Assembly (NCBI GenBank): GCA_963969595.1
Contig: OZ018414.1
Coordinates: 15,731,660 to 15,795,659 of the forward strand
Direction of reading: 5' to 3'
DNA from: Neckera pumila
Lineage: Eukaryota; Streptophyta; Bryopsida; Hypnales; Neckeraceae
DNA length: 64,000 bases
Position numbers and translations under genes: made by a program. The notes beneath the pieces are model-generated. The model had not been told where the DNA came from. It worked only from the letters and a program-made list of their open reading frames with translations, and made no database searches. How positions within the stretch are numbered: the first letter of the stretch is position 1; each line of letters begins with the position of its first letter. Of this stretch, positions 1 to 10,984 are shown one piece after another.

Positions 1-158
1 TGGAAATCCATGTAGCTTCGAATGTTGTAATCCATTGTGATGTCGATTGAGGTGTCTTCCAGATGTTCTTCCACAAGGTCTCTTCAATTTGGATAAGTAT
101 ATGCCATGAGCTCGAGCATGAGCTGTATAGTCTTGTGCCAAGATGGAATGCCTCATAT

Positions 159-399
159 CACTACAAGAGAAAGGGGTGTTTTAATTCATACTCAATCTTA
201 TGCCTAGGACTATACTTAAAAGCTGACCTTAAAGTATGACCTTTAAAGAGATTTTTAGCATAATTTTACTAAAAATACAAGGTTTTTAGTAAAATTTTGC
301 TAAGAATCTCCTTAAAGGTCATACTTTAAGGTCATACTCAATCTTATGCCTAGGACTATACTTAAAAACTCAATTAAAACACCCCTTTCTCTTGTAGTG
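159..399. mobile_element. CACTA-type MITE with 3-bp target duplication
   Basis: A 241-bp element begins CACTACAAGAGAAAGGGG and ends in the exact inverse. The terminal inverted repeats match over about 28 bp. It is flanked by TAT on both sides (156-158 and 400-402). CACTACAAG termini and a 3-bp duplication are the established signature of CACTA (En/Spm) transposons. It has no coding capacity, so it is non-autonomous. A stretch of about 35 bp (CATACTCAATCTTATG...) occurs twice inside as a direct repeat, and the centre is itself self-complementary. Confidence 0.85.
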
Positions 400-1331
400 T
401 ATTTATGACTTTACTGCACATTTGTCACCACATGTTGCAGAAAATCATGCATCGTAGTGGATTCAATGGAGTCTCTTACTCTCTTGTGTAACTTTGCAAG
501 AATCGGTGAATCTCATAATCATGAGATCTGCTCCTATTAAAGTGCGCCTTCTATAACTATATCTATTTGTGTCAACTAAGGACGAGGAAGATTGTATAAT
601 TCTCAAAGATTGTTCAATTGTGCTCAAGCCTTGCTAACCTCCAGACAACCGATAAACGCGTACCTTGTTGTTTCCACTGGTATTATAGCCATTTTCTACT
701 AATGCATTGCTTTTAGCTAGGGCGGTGACTCCCTCCTATGATGCAAGTCACAACCATATGTGGACAGCTCATATGACAATGACTATCCCATGCATGATTG
801 TTTGTGTCACATCATGCTGCGACAACGACAACGTTAGTATGTTTGTTATAATGTTAGCCTTCAACCCTAGCTTTTGTTAGGATAGAATATTCATTGTCAA
901 AGGGATAATTTAATTACCATGATAGACAATTTGGTTGAAGACCATTGCAATTTAGATGGACTTCATCATTTGACTGACCAACTTGACGGCTTTTGAGGGC
1001 AAACTAGCTTGACAGACTAGCTAACAATTGTCCGTCTAGCTCAATGGACCAATTACTATAACAAAATTTGGTAAAAAAATCGCAATCAAAATCAATTGCA
1101 GTTCTTTTATCCATCATTCTGCACGGCTTCAAATCAACTGTAGATTTATTTTTTTGATTTTTTGGCTATTAAGTGGACTAGAACTATTAGTGCTCACATT
1201 CATTATTTTGTTTGGTTGATTTTTGGCTTGAAGGTCATAAAGCTATATGGATTTGCACATGGTTTTTGGTTGAGTCATTAATTGTCCTTCAATGCTATGG
1301 AATTGCGTCCAATGATGAATGTATATGTACA
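400..1331. other. Intergenic, no gene seen
   Basis: AT-rich sequence with no convincing coding frame. At 1055-1080 there is a short stretch (ACTATAACAAAATTTGG and following A-run) that resembles the terminus of the CACTA-like element at 60584-60896. It may be a decayed end of a related copy. Confidence 0.5.
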
Positions 1332-2262
1332 TTAACCCCTAAAATTCCTTGACTATGTTGTCACCAAAAATGGTCCAAAACTGCCATTTCTAGTACAAGT
1401 ACCAAATTTTTGAAAAATATCATTTTTTGAAACATGTAACCGTAGGATCTTGTAGTATTCTAGTTTGAGAATGTGTGGAAAAAATTTCAAAAATTTCCAC
1501 CACGTAGATTGCAAGATATTAGCATTTGAAGTGGCAAAAATGCTTTTTTGACCACTGCGAAAATCCGGGCAGTGCACTTCACAAGGTCAGATCATTATGA
1601 AAAAATGTCCAAAATGGTTGTGCTTCTTTGGTTTCATTCTTCAAGGCAAGTTGGCTACATATATAAAAAATTTCAGATCATTTGGAGTTGTGCAACATAC
1701 AGGAAAAAAATAGTAAGTAGAAAGAAGTAGAGAATGATTCAAAATACTAAATTGTTAATAAATAAGTTATAAAATCAAAATATTCCAATCCAAATGGTGA
1801 GAATGTTGTTATAAACAATCTACATCTAATAGCATTATTTTTTTTCAAAAATATTGAAATTTCAGTAAAATAAAGGACTTCAAAGTTTTTTTTGGTGTAG
1901 GGATTCCATAACTGCCCGCAAACTAAAACGCCTCATAACTTTTTTCTCAACTATTGAAATGCAATGATTCAAAGCTTTTTGAGTACATATAAATCTGAAG
2001 AACAAATTTCAAATTTTTATTTCTTAAAAAAGTGATTTTTTCTGATCTGCCCGGACTGCCCAGTTACGATAAAAAGTAACATATTATGCAATAACTTTTT
2101 ATACCTATTTCAAAATGTCATGAAACTTGTGCATATGAAAGATACTCCTTGTCCCCACATTGTATTGAAATTTCAGCCCAAAATATGCAAATCTCTAGTC
2201 ACACGTACCTGCCCAAAAAATTTATAAGTCCAAAAAACGCAATCCGGTCCTTTAGGGGTTAA
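1332..2262 (+). mobile_element. TTAA-flanked non-autonomous element, type 1, complete
   Basis: The element is bounded by TTAA at 1332-1335 and 2259-2262. The inner termini are CCCCTAAAATTCC on the left and GGTCCTTTAGGGG on the right, so the terminal inverted repeat is short. The 923-bp interior is AT-rich and non-coding. Full-length relatives with the same ends lie at 41711-42642 and 44008-44940. A TTAA duplication with CCC-starting termini is typical of piggyBac-superfamily elements (established for that superfamily). The assignment here is by inference, because no transposase is present. Confidence 0.8.
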
Positions 2263-2481
2263 TTGAAGGAAATTATAATTGACTGAAACAAGTGAGTGAT
2301 GCGAGGTAGTAGCCGATTGTGAGTTGTAGAGTGGAATTTTTCATGAGCAAGAGTAGAGAATTATTCTCTTGCTTACCCAAGCTCAAGTGCTCATTTGTAT
2401 AGTTGCTTACTCGTTGGATTTTGGATACTTTCCCCAGTGTTAATGTAACCATTCCCATGTTTCTCACTGTGACATGAGCAA

Positions 2482-2709
2482 ATGCTAGCTTCGTTCGTGA
2501 AAACTTTTATGGGAAACATTGGTCCTGCAATCACTCTGGAGGGACCTGGTAAAGGAAAGTGGACAGTTGAGATTGGACAAGACAAAGAAAATCACAGCCT
2601 AGAATTTCGAGATGGTTGGCAAAAGTTTGTGGCGGATTACATCTTGCAAATTGGAGACCAGCTATCCTTCACTCTCACAGCGGGCTCTTATTTCCAAGTG
2701 GTGGTATGA
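2482..2709 (+). pseudogene. B3 DNA-binding domain fragment (REM-like)
   Basis: The frame encodes about 75 residues with the conserved B3 pattern: a start like SFVKTFMGNIGPAI, then KGKWTVEI, then LEFRDGWQKFVAD, then LQIGDQLSFTL and a final hydrophobic strand FQVVV. B3 domains are plant-specific DNA-binding modules of transcription factors (ARF, RAV, LAV and REM families). No other exon of the gene is recognisable nearby. A GT directly after FQVV (2704) could be a splice donor, in which case the downstream exon is missing or far off. The fragment lies between two TTAA elements (ending 2262 and starting 2843), so it is probably a gene remnant. It could also be an isolated exon of a live gene. 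Confidence 0.65.
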
Positions 2710-2842
2710 ACCAGTTACAGAAGAACAAGTTTGCATTATTGCTTTCCATTTCATTTCAACAAAAATATCCAATGCAACATCAATATTGACATAAAAACAT
2801 GGATTTGACGGTTTGTTGCATTCAACATCCTCTAAAATCTAT

Positions 2843-3760
2843 TTAACCCCTAAAGTCCTATTATCCCCTTGGGGGACAAATCAGATTTCGGGCAGGTACC
2901 TACAGGCTGAATTTTTGTCGTGATTTTCCAAAAAATTTTATGAAGATAGAAAAATTGATTAGCTTTGTGGGAATATAATTTTTATTTCAATTGGTTCCCA
3001 GGAGCAAAAGTTATAACACAAAAAGCCTCAAACCAAACTCGGCGGACAACACAAAATTTTTTGCAAAAAATCAATTTTTTTTTTCTCTGAAATAATATAT
3101 TTTTGTCTACATCTGAAGCTTTGATTCATTCCATTTGGATTTGTTATGAGAAAGTTATGGACAATCTTAGTTTTAGGCATTTAGAGCATCTTCCTAAAAA
3201 AAATAACTTGTAGGATTCATTTCTGAATGCAATTTTCACAATATTTCACAATTTTTTTGAGAATGTTGTGTTTGCTTGCTAAAACAATCTCACCATTGGA
3301 ATTATTGTATTTCAATCCCATCTAAGAGCTATTAATGATTTAGTTTTTTTTTCAATCTTGGACCTATGTCTACTTAATAATTTTTCAAAAAATGAAAATC
3401 AAGTGTTTTTTCTTTGAAATTTTTTTTCTAGACTCTCAACTTACATCTTCAATATAAAAAAATTTAAATTCAGAGTCTGTAGTGAAAAAAAATTCCACAA
3501 ATGGCGGTCAAAGTCATTTGAAATTGCAATCCAGTGTTCAAAAAAGCTTTAATTTTCAACTTTGAATGCTAATACCTTCCAATCTATGTGGTCAAACTTC
3601 ATGAAATTTTTACCACATGATTTTTGACAAGTGAAGTACAAGATCCTATGGTTAGATTCTAAAAAAATGATTTTTTTTTGTGTTCTTGGATGAATGTAGC
3701 AAAAATGGCAGTTTTGAGTGGTTTTTGACAAAAAAATGGCCTCAAGACTTTAGGGGTTGA
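2843..3760 (-). mobile_element. TTAA-flanked element, type 2, complete
   Basis: The left end is TTAA CCCCTAAAGTCC at 2843. The right end is ACTTTAGGGG followed by TTGA at 3757-3760, a one-base decay of TTAA. The length (918 bp) and termini match the type 1 elements, but most of the interior differs. The segment with GGATCTTGTACTTCACTTG (inverse at about 3630-3650) is shared with type 1. Another copy in the opposite orientation is at 50972-51895, and a nested copy is at 56258-58752. No coding capacity. Confidence 0.75.
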
Positions 3761-3990
3761 GAAAATTAGGACTCACATTACACTTTGTATGGACTTTGGA
3801 CTTGAGAACAAAGTATCGGTCATTGGCGTCCTCCTTGGATATTTGGCATGCGGTTGTCTAGGGAGCCAAAAAAATTTATAAATCAGCTTTTTTGGCCTTC
3901 TCTACTAATTGTCCAACCAATTAATATTTCAACCTAGAGCCTTATTAACCTTGGATATTACAATACAAGCTTCAAACTTTACGTTCTCAT

Positions 3991-4464
3991 GTGATTGTTG
4001 CCATTCCTCAAATGTTGAATGCACAGGGGGTCCAAGAATGTGAGGAGGAGGATGTTGACTTTGAAGAAGCTGTCGCATCAGATGTTGACACTAATCCCAT
4101 CCCTAACTGTGAGGGCATTGACCGCGAGGGATGGTCAGGCAAGGAACTGCTCACAAGACATCCTAATGGTTCCAATTTTGCTGAAGCAATTATAATCAGT
4201 GCAAATCCAAACGCTTATATTGATGGGTACAATAGGCTAGAGGAGGAGGATGTCGGCATCATGGTGTAGGAGGTCTACAATGGAGATCCGAGTATGGGAT
4301 ACACATGTTTGCGTTGGGCAATGCGGCAAATGTTTTATCACGATGAGACTAGTACAATCATGCTTGCAAACGAGATGCCATTGATAAAGAATTACAGGAA
4401 AATAGAATGCGCAAAAGACAATATTACTATGAGAAGAGAACTTGTACCACCACCTTGGTGTTAA
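3991..4464 (+). pseudogene. Unrecognised ORF interrupted by one TAG
   Basis: A continuous frame of about 157 codons begins at the ATG at 3991 and ends with TAA at 4462-4464. It is broken once by TAG at 4267-4269. The first part is acidic (QECEEEDVDFEEAV) and the second part contains YTCLRWAMRQMFYHDE. The composition looks coding rather than random for this AT-rich setting. I do not recognise the family. The flanks are intergenic. The break plus the lack of neighbouring exons suggests a decayed gene or exon. Confidence 0.4.
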
Positions 4465-5659
4465 AATTAGAAAACTCAAATACACTAAGAATAATAGGTG
4501 CAATGAAGTGCACGTAGAATATCCAAATTTCTTTGAAATTGATGATCCCAGTAGCATTACTTTGGTAGAAGTGGTCAAACCAAGTGTGAATGCACCTCAA
4601 AAATGACATTCCAGGGCAAAATGATTTCATGCAAAAGAATTTGAGTTTATTACATCTTTTGACATTAAAAAATAGAGAAGAAAAAAAGTAAGATTATAGT
4701 GTTTGAAGTTGAAAAAATTGTTTTTGGGGGGCATTCAAATTCCAAATAGCTCTGGTTCAAGGAGTCTTTTGCACAAGTTAATTTCACTCTTTTTCTTGAA
4801 TTTTTTTTTAACTTTTTGTGACAAAGTTGGTCACATGTTCAAAAAAATTCATTATATTTCAAATTGGGGAACATGTACCAAAAAATTCCAATAGAGAACT
4901 AGCTTCAAGAAAAGTCTCATATAAAGACCTTTTGTCAACAATTTATGGCTTGTAAATAGAAATGAATATGTTGTAAATAGTGCCATTGTTGTTACATTAA
5001 ACGAGTTAGAATCACTAGATGTCCTGGACAAGTGGACATATTGGACAGTTTGGATGGACCGAGTGGACAATGTGACTACATTAAAGTAGTCACATTGAGC
5101 GGATGAGGCCATGAGGGTCACCAAACCTCTTGGACACAAAGGCAAATTGGATAGTTTGAATAGATGGTCTATCCAATGTGATAATTATGATTAGTGAACA
5201 GGAATATCAACCATGATCTCTACACCACTTTCATTGTCTTTGCCTTCAAAGCAAATGGTAATGTGAATTGTATCACAAAAAAAATGTGTTCACTGATTTT
5301 TTATTACTAGTACTAGTAGGTATTTAAGTGAAAGGGTAAAATTTTATGTTTCTTAGATAATGTTGCAATTGTGTCCCTTGATTAGAATTGCGATACTGTT
5401 CTTGTTTCTAGAAGATAACTACTACTGACCTTGTTTTTGTTGGATGTTGCATCATGTTTCAAACATGTTTGAAACTAGTGGTACCATGAGATTTTTGTAA
5501 CCTTTTTTGAAAGAGACAATGTATTCATTCTCCTTGTACATTGTTCCCACCATGCACCATGATGTTGTGCCTCTACCACATCTCCCATTTGCCAATGTTG
5601 TTGCCTATTTGTCTCTTTTAAAATATCTTCTTCTTGATTAGGACAAAAAGAATGCAACT
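4465..5659. other. Intergenic; holds one copy of a dispersed repeat
   Basis: No gene is seen. The stretch 4838-4960 (containing CAAATTGGGGAACATGTACC) is closely similar to 49805-49922, so both are copies of an unidentified dispersed repeat. The stretch 5000-5100 has a small inverted repeat around GTGACTACATTAAAGTAGTCAC and several TGGACA words that resemble the 80-bp repeat at 6242-6401. Confidence 0.5.
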
Positions 5660-5930
5660 CCGGGATGGAAGACTGTGAAAGTCAATTGCTTTCTCAAATC
5701 TTCCACTCCCAATGTTTGCTGTGAAAATCTCCGGGATGAAAGATTGTAAAAGCCAATTGCTTTCTCAAATCTTTCACCCAAAAACTTGCTCATGTCTATG
5801 GGTGAAAGATTGTAAAAGCCAATTGCTTTCTCAAATCTTTCACCCAAAAACTTGCTCATGTCTATGGGTGAAAGATTGTAAAAGCCAATTGCTTTCTCAA
5901 ATCTTTCACCCAAAAACTTGCTCATGTCTA
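5660..5930. repeat. 66-bp tandem repeat with hairpin-forming units
   Basis: Three near-identical units start at about 5733, 5799 and 5865 (exact 66-bp spacing). A more diverged first unit lies at about 5660. Each unit contains GGGTGAAAGATT and, about 20 bp on, its inverse AATCTTTCACCC around a central CAATTG. Each repeat could therefore fold into a hairpin. Both strands are open across the repeat because 66 is a multiple of three, but the resulting peptides are repeats and not evidence of a gene. Confidence 0.9.
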
Positions 5931-6241
5931 AACTGGAGGTTCAAATGATGTCATCCAAGTCAACAACATCAACGTTCAAATCTGGGGGATGGAAGATCGC
6001 TGTCTTTCAAATAACTAAATTTATTTATTCTATTAGTGTTTATGGTACTATTTTATCAAAATCATATAATTAAAATGATCATAGACTCGAATACTATTTT
6101 TGCACCAATATCCCAAAATAACATAAAATTCTAATGTCATCATGCCAATTCTATAGCATAGTTGTAACATTGGACGGATCGTCCGTCTAAATTTTCTAAT
6201 TTGTTTGCTCGTCCAAGACATCTAGTGATACTAACTCGCCT

Positions 6242-6401
6242 GGTGTAATTATTTTAAAGTGATCACATTAGACGTCCAATTTGTTTGATTTGTCCGATGT
6301 GTCCGCTCGTCCGTGATGCTCGGTGTAATTACTTTAAAGTGATCACATTGGACGTCCAATTTGTTAGATTTGTCCGATGTGTCCGCTCGTCCGTGATGCT
6401 C
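6242..6401. repeat. Two tandem 80-bp units
   Basis: The two units (6242-6321 and 6322-6401) differ at only a few bases. Each contains TTAAAGTGATCACATT and GTCCGATGTGTCCGCTCGTCC. Looser relatives of the GTCCG-rich part lie just upstream (6176-6220) and at 5000-5100. Confidence 0.85.
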
Positions 6402-7472
6402 AATGATCCTAACTCGCCCGATGTGACAATAATGTTCTATAATAGAACAAGATTTTATTATTATATAAGATAAGTTTAAATGTGGTATCACAAATAATTT
6501 ATAATATACAAAATTCATTTAAAGGTTTTGACCCTAATCATTGTAAGGAGTTGTAATCTCAAGAGCATCTCAATAATCACCCTACCATATACAATTGTGG
6601 CTAATAAAAATTGTCTTTTTAACCTAGTTCTAATCAACTCCTTTTTCTCTAGCCCTTAGATGTGCTTGTAGACCTTTACATCAAATTTGTCACTCATACA
6701 ATGGACCTCATGCCTTTTATAGATCTATTGTTGGATTGGGCATTAGATTCAAGACTTGCTTGGATGTGTGGTTGTGTTTTTTATTATTTTTCTTACTTTG
6801 AACTTTGAAATATATTGATATTTTTTGCATCTAGTCTCCAATAGTCATTCAATTGTCATAGCTCAATAAGAAGCTTCCACCCTTTATTATTTCCATTTTT
6901 GCCCTTGAATACACCTCTGCCAATAAACATTTCAAATGCAAATATGTAAAAAGACGTTATTCTACATGAAGCAATTTGAATCATGCACAACACCAGTAAT
7001 ATTCTAATGCATATATGCAAAGATGTGTTTGCCCCCTACAAATATGCACATCATTTCTATAGCAAATTATTTCCAAACCTTCAGAGATACAATTCCGTGC
7101 AATTTCTATATTAGTCATCAACTTAGACATAGTACATGGACAATATGGAATTGGATTTGCATCTACAAGTCTCAATTAATTATGGCAAAAGTTATTAATT
7201 CCAATATCATGAGAAAAAAATAGGGCCTTGGAGCAAAAAAGCTTGTTCTCAAGCATAGTAACAAGCTAATTAAGAAACCAACAAAATGTCCAAGTTTAGA
7301 GTGTATACATTAAAAAGAACTTGCAAAAAATTAAAAGGACAAGTTCACAAAGTCGAGATAAAAACAAGAAAGAAATTGAACACTTACAACGCATGAATTG
7401 ATCAAACTTTCAAGTACTTGTACATGGATTGCGCTTACTTCACTAAGGCAATTGGAAGATAGAATTAAGGAA
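6402..7472. other. Intergenic, nothing recognisable
   Basis: AT-rich sequence. Only short chance frames are present on both strands, with no splice-linked coding pattern and no repeat structure that I could identify. Confidence 0.5.
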
Positions 7473-7627
7473 TATGGCGAATTTCATTAAAATGGCGCCT
7501 TTCCGCAACTTTGGCACTTTTACAATTCAGATTGTACAGTCTGAAATCTATGCCCATCCTAAGTGGTTTAGATCACGCGGTCTGAGAATGACATACAATA
7601 TATTGCCATTTTAATGAAATTTGCCAT
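7473..7627. mobile_element. Short inverted-repeat MITE
   Basis: The ends TATGGCGAATTTCATT... and ...AATGAAATTTGCCATA match as inverted repeats over 24 bp with one mismatch. They enclose about 107 bp. If the outer TA is counted as the target duplication, the element is mariner-like. The family is not certain. Confidence 0.7.
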
Positions 7628-8280
7628 AAATGAAGTTCAAGAGTGTAAAAACTATATCCTAATTCCAATAAAAGTCTTCTTCAAAATTTGCTTTATTGTA
7701 CTAACTAAGGTGGGAGCATCCAGAAACGTCAATATAAGCAATTCAATATAGTTGGAGGTACCTTTTCCAAAAACTAATATTTTTCTAGTATTAGTGAGTG
7801 AAAATCATGAATATTAAAAAAAAAAAATTTGGATGTTGTATGTAATTTCTATGATTTTTCAAAGTGTTGGATGCCTAGACCACTGAAACTGTCCTATAGG
7901 TGTACCCAAATTTGAACACTGCCAAAATTAGCAATCAACAAATCAGAATTATGTAAGTGTCATTCAAATGTATCAACGAATCAACATGAAGCATATGGAG
8001 GACACATTCACCAAAATCTAGGGACTTATTTGAATAAGTCTAATGACAAACAATTGGGACAGGTGTGGGAATGGGTATTTTCACCTTAAGACATTGATGT
8101 CATGCTGAATTTTTGGAATATGAGCACACAACCAAAGCCAATCCAATAATAGCTAAGCTTGAAAATGCAATAGAACCCGAGTATAACAAAAGAATGTAAG
8201 ATTCAACCAAAGTCCTAGTCTTATGGCCAGGTCCAAAGATATTATAATGTAATATTTGTAGAATTTTACATATTTTTGTC
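7628..8280. other. Intergenic, nothing recognisable
   Basis: AT-rich non-coding sequence between the short MITE and the TTAA element fragments. No gene or repeat identified. Confidence 0.5.
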
Positions 8281-8513
8281 TTAACCCCTAAAGGACCAAA
8301 CAATGTTTTTTGGCAACATAGTGATTTTGGGCAAATCACTAAGAATGAAAATTTTATTTTTTTTCCTTTAAAAATTTCACACAATATGTGCCTGAGGAGT
8401 ATCTTTAAGGTCCAATAATTTTTATAAATTTTGACTACATGGTTAAAAAGGTATGGTATGATATGTAATTTTCTACGTTTGGCAGGTAACTCAAAAATTC
8501 TGAAAAATCACTT
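8281..8513 (-). mobile_element. TTAA element type 1, one end, interrupted
   Basis: This piece starts TTAACCCCTAAAGGACC, the inverse of the right end of the complete type 1 copies. It is broken at 8514 where a second copy is inserted exactly at a TTAA within the sequence. The distal part was not found. Confidence 0.7.
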
Positions 8514-8850
8514 TTAATCCCTAAAGCACTGAACATGCTTTTTTGAGAACATAACATTTTTGGACAGCTCACTACAAGCAAAGTTTTTATTTTTTTTCTT
8601 TGAAATTTTCACACAACATTTTTCCAAGGAGTAGCTTTAAGGTCCAACAATTTTCATAACTTTTGACAACATGCTTAAAAAGTTATTGTATGATATGTGA
8701 TTTTTAGTGCTCGGCGGGTAGCTCAAAAAATTCTTAAAAAATCACTTTTAAGAAAAATAAAAATTTGAAATTGGTTCTCTAGATTTATATATATATGAAA
8801 AGCTTTGAATCATTCCATTTTGATTTATGAGATCAAAATTATGAGGATGT
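8514..8850 (-). mobile_element. TTAA element type 1, truncated copy nested in the previous one
   Basis: It begins TTAATCCCTAAAGCACTG, as does the complete copy at 57623-58562, and follows that copy for about 340 bp before ending near 8850. Its insertion into the neighbouring fragment at TTAA supports TTAA as the target site. Confidence 0.7.
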
Positions 8851-8853
8851 GAC

Positions 8854-9392
8854 TTAACCTTCTTCATTGACATTTAAAGCATCCTCAAGATCGCTTCCAC
8901 CTGCTTCTGCTAATATGATACAAAAAACGCTGATCTCTGTAATTGCTGCATTTTCAGAGCAGACCATCTTGTACAATTCAGCATGGGAGTTCTTGAAACA
9001 CAGCACAGACAAATGTGTGCTATCTACCTTTTTCTGCACACTGTTACAGCAGTTACTCTAGCGTTCAAAAATATCATCAGAAAACATCAGACACCCCCAC
9101 AAGATTTGCGTGACTTCATAAACAGTACAGTATGTTTTCATAAATAATTCCCATTCAGTTACTTATTCATGAGACGTCCTTTGAACTATCCAAAGCAATT
9201 TTTCAGTATAGTATGCATGAAATGATAAGCAGAGGATGCCACATTACTAGAAGCCTTCACATACCCGTACATCCTCCGCAGTAAGAAGTTGGGAAAGAAT
9301 TGCTCGAAAATGACCAAAAACAATCGCCAAATCTTACTGCCTTCCTTTGGTTTTTGCTCGTGCTGCGACTCGGTGGCATCCGCATCACCCAC
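8854..9392 (-). CDS. Possible exons of an unrecognised gene (fragment)
   Basis: Two minus-strand frames look exon-like. At 9392-9186 there is a frame with GSKIWRLFLVIFEQFFPNFL. At about 9039-8854 there is a frame preceded by a GTGCAG acceptor and containing ELYKMVCSENAAITEISVF and ending DLEDALNVNEEG, then a stop. The two could be successive exons of one gene's 3' end, but I could not define a clean donor between them. I do not recognise the family, and these may be remnants. Confidence 0.25.
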
Positions 9393-9575
9393 TGAACATC
9401 CTTGTCATCCTCGTGTACCTGTACTTGCTAAGACCTTAGACAATTATACTTTAATATTGTCAAAGAAATTGATCAGGAAAACAACTCTCATAAAAGACTA
9501 CAAAGTTTGGGTGAAATTACAAGTAGAGAGCTCTGGAATGTACAACTATTAGTACGCTCATTTCGCTGCACTCTT

Positions 9576-9866
9576 GGAAAGAACTTGGAGAAGGGGTTAG
9601 AAAATTCAAAATTAGACATTAGACAAGTACTTCAAAAGCAAGGTACAAATCCAAATTATAGAGGTCTCAGCAAATCATCATTATCAAAGCAACATTTGGC
9701 CATTGACCTTCTAAAAATTGCCAAATGTGGAGGGTCAATGACCAAATTTTACTTTGGTAACTGTGATTTGCTAAGACCTCTATAATTTCAAATTTGTATC
9801 TTGTTTATGAAGTACTTGTCCTATGTCTAATTTTGAATTTTCTTGTCCTTTCTTGAAGTTCTTTCC
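9576..9866. mobile_element. Imperfect 291-bp inverted repeat (foldback MITE)
   Basis: The left arm starts GGAAAGAACTTGG and contains ACAAGTACTTC and AATTATAGAGGTC. The right arm contains the inverse of each in reverse order (GACCTCTATAATT, GAAGTACTTGTC, GAAGTTCTTTCC). Arms of about 100 bp surround a central part that itself pairs (TTTGGCCATTGACC with GGGTCAATGACCAAA). A transcript would form a long hairpin. Confidence 0.8.
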
Positions 9867-9999
9867 GATGCGCTTCAAGTGAGACAGTTTTCAAGTTCTA
9901 ATTATTTAACATCCAAAAGTTAGCTATACCGATACCGAGCCATAAATTAGGCTAGCGTTGCGGATGGTCTAAAAGAGATTTTATGCAGTTGTATAGTTA

Positions 10000-10403
10000 T
10001 AAGGTAGGATGCTCTAAAAGCGATCGACTTCTTCAAATCAATCCTACAAAATGGAACTGAATAGATATGAGTTGGACCACTTTAGTCATTGATTGAACCG
10101 CCAAAAAAATATTTTTTTATTGCAAGAGCCAATCATTGGCCTTGATTTCTTCAAATCACTTTAGAAGTTGTAAGTGGGCACAATTTAGGAGACCTAGGGT
10201 CACAAATAGGTACCTACAACAAGAAATCTAAGGAAATTCATAACTAATTCAAAAATGCTTCAGAAAATATGAAACCACTTATGTTATGTTTGACATCCAT
10301 TTTTCTTTCTCTGAAAAATGAGTGAAAAATATTTCTAATCATGCAAACCTACAAAAAAGGCAAACCAACCCTTAAATGGTCGCTTTTAGAGCATCCTACC
10401 TTA
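10000..10403. mobile_element. Inverted-repeat element, 24-bp perfect TIR
   Basis: TAAGGTAGGATGCTCTAAAA at 10000 (24 matching bases to 10023) recurs inverted at 10380-10403. The roughly 356-bp interior is non-coding. Similar terminal words (TTTTAGAGCATTCTATCTTA near 43560, AAGGTAGGATG near 45334) suggest further, decayed copies in this window. Confidence 0.75.
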
Positions 10404-10984
10404 GTAATGACACTTGACTAATGTGACTTCTAACTACATTACTTTCAAAATTAAATACTTCAATTTGACCCCACCCATAAACCTCTCTAACTGCATACTA
10501 TGTCCTAAGAGGATATGCAATAAGAGAGGTTCTATTACATCCCCCCATGTTATTCGTGGATGCTCGCCATCTACACATTCATCCACCCACTACTGTAATT
10601 CCATCCATCCGCATTGGCACTGTCCCCACATCAAAGTCCTTACAAATGCCAGACCCACACGTGTAATCAACAGGAGGCCAGCAGAAGAAGTGCCCTGAAC
10701 TGCACTACACTACCATGTCCCCCCTCTCCCTCATTAATTCCATTCCCAGCCCCAGCGACAAACTGAAACTACTGAAACATCATCGTGCGTCTGTTACATA
10801 AGCTTACTAAGCTTACATACAAAGTCCGTCCCAACCCAACCGACCCACGAACCCAACTCACTACTCACCACTTTCAAATCCCCCCTATCCAAGGCCAAAC
10901 AACAATTCCCCAAAACTGGCAAATCCCCCTATCCAAGGCCCCACTGGGCACTGGGGCACTGGCACTCCATTTCCGAGGCCACTC
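10404..10984. other. Upstream flank of the PIG-N gene
   Basis: C-rich on the plus strand (many CCC and CCA words), unlike the AT-rich DNA before it. There is no credible coding frame. It probably includes the PIG-N promoter region. I could not place a TATA box with confidence. Confidence 0.4.

Noticed and set aside
1332..2262. TTAA elements as LTRs of a retrotransposon
   Set aside because: No TG...CA ends, no primer-binding site or polypurine tract, and the ends are inverted rather than direct repeats.
5638..5948. Repetitive peptides on both strands
   Set aside because: They are produced by the 66-bp tandem repeat staying in frame. No start context or other coding evidence.
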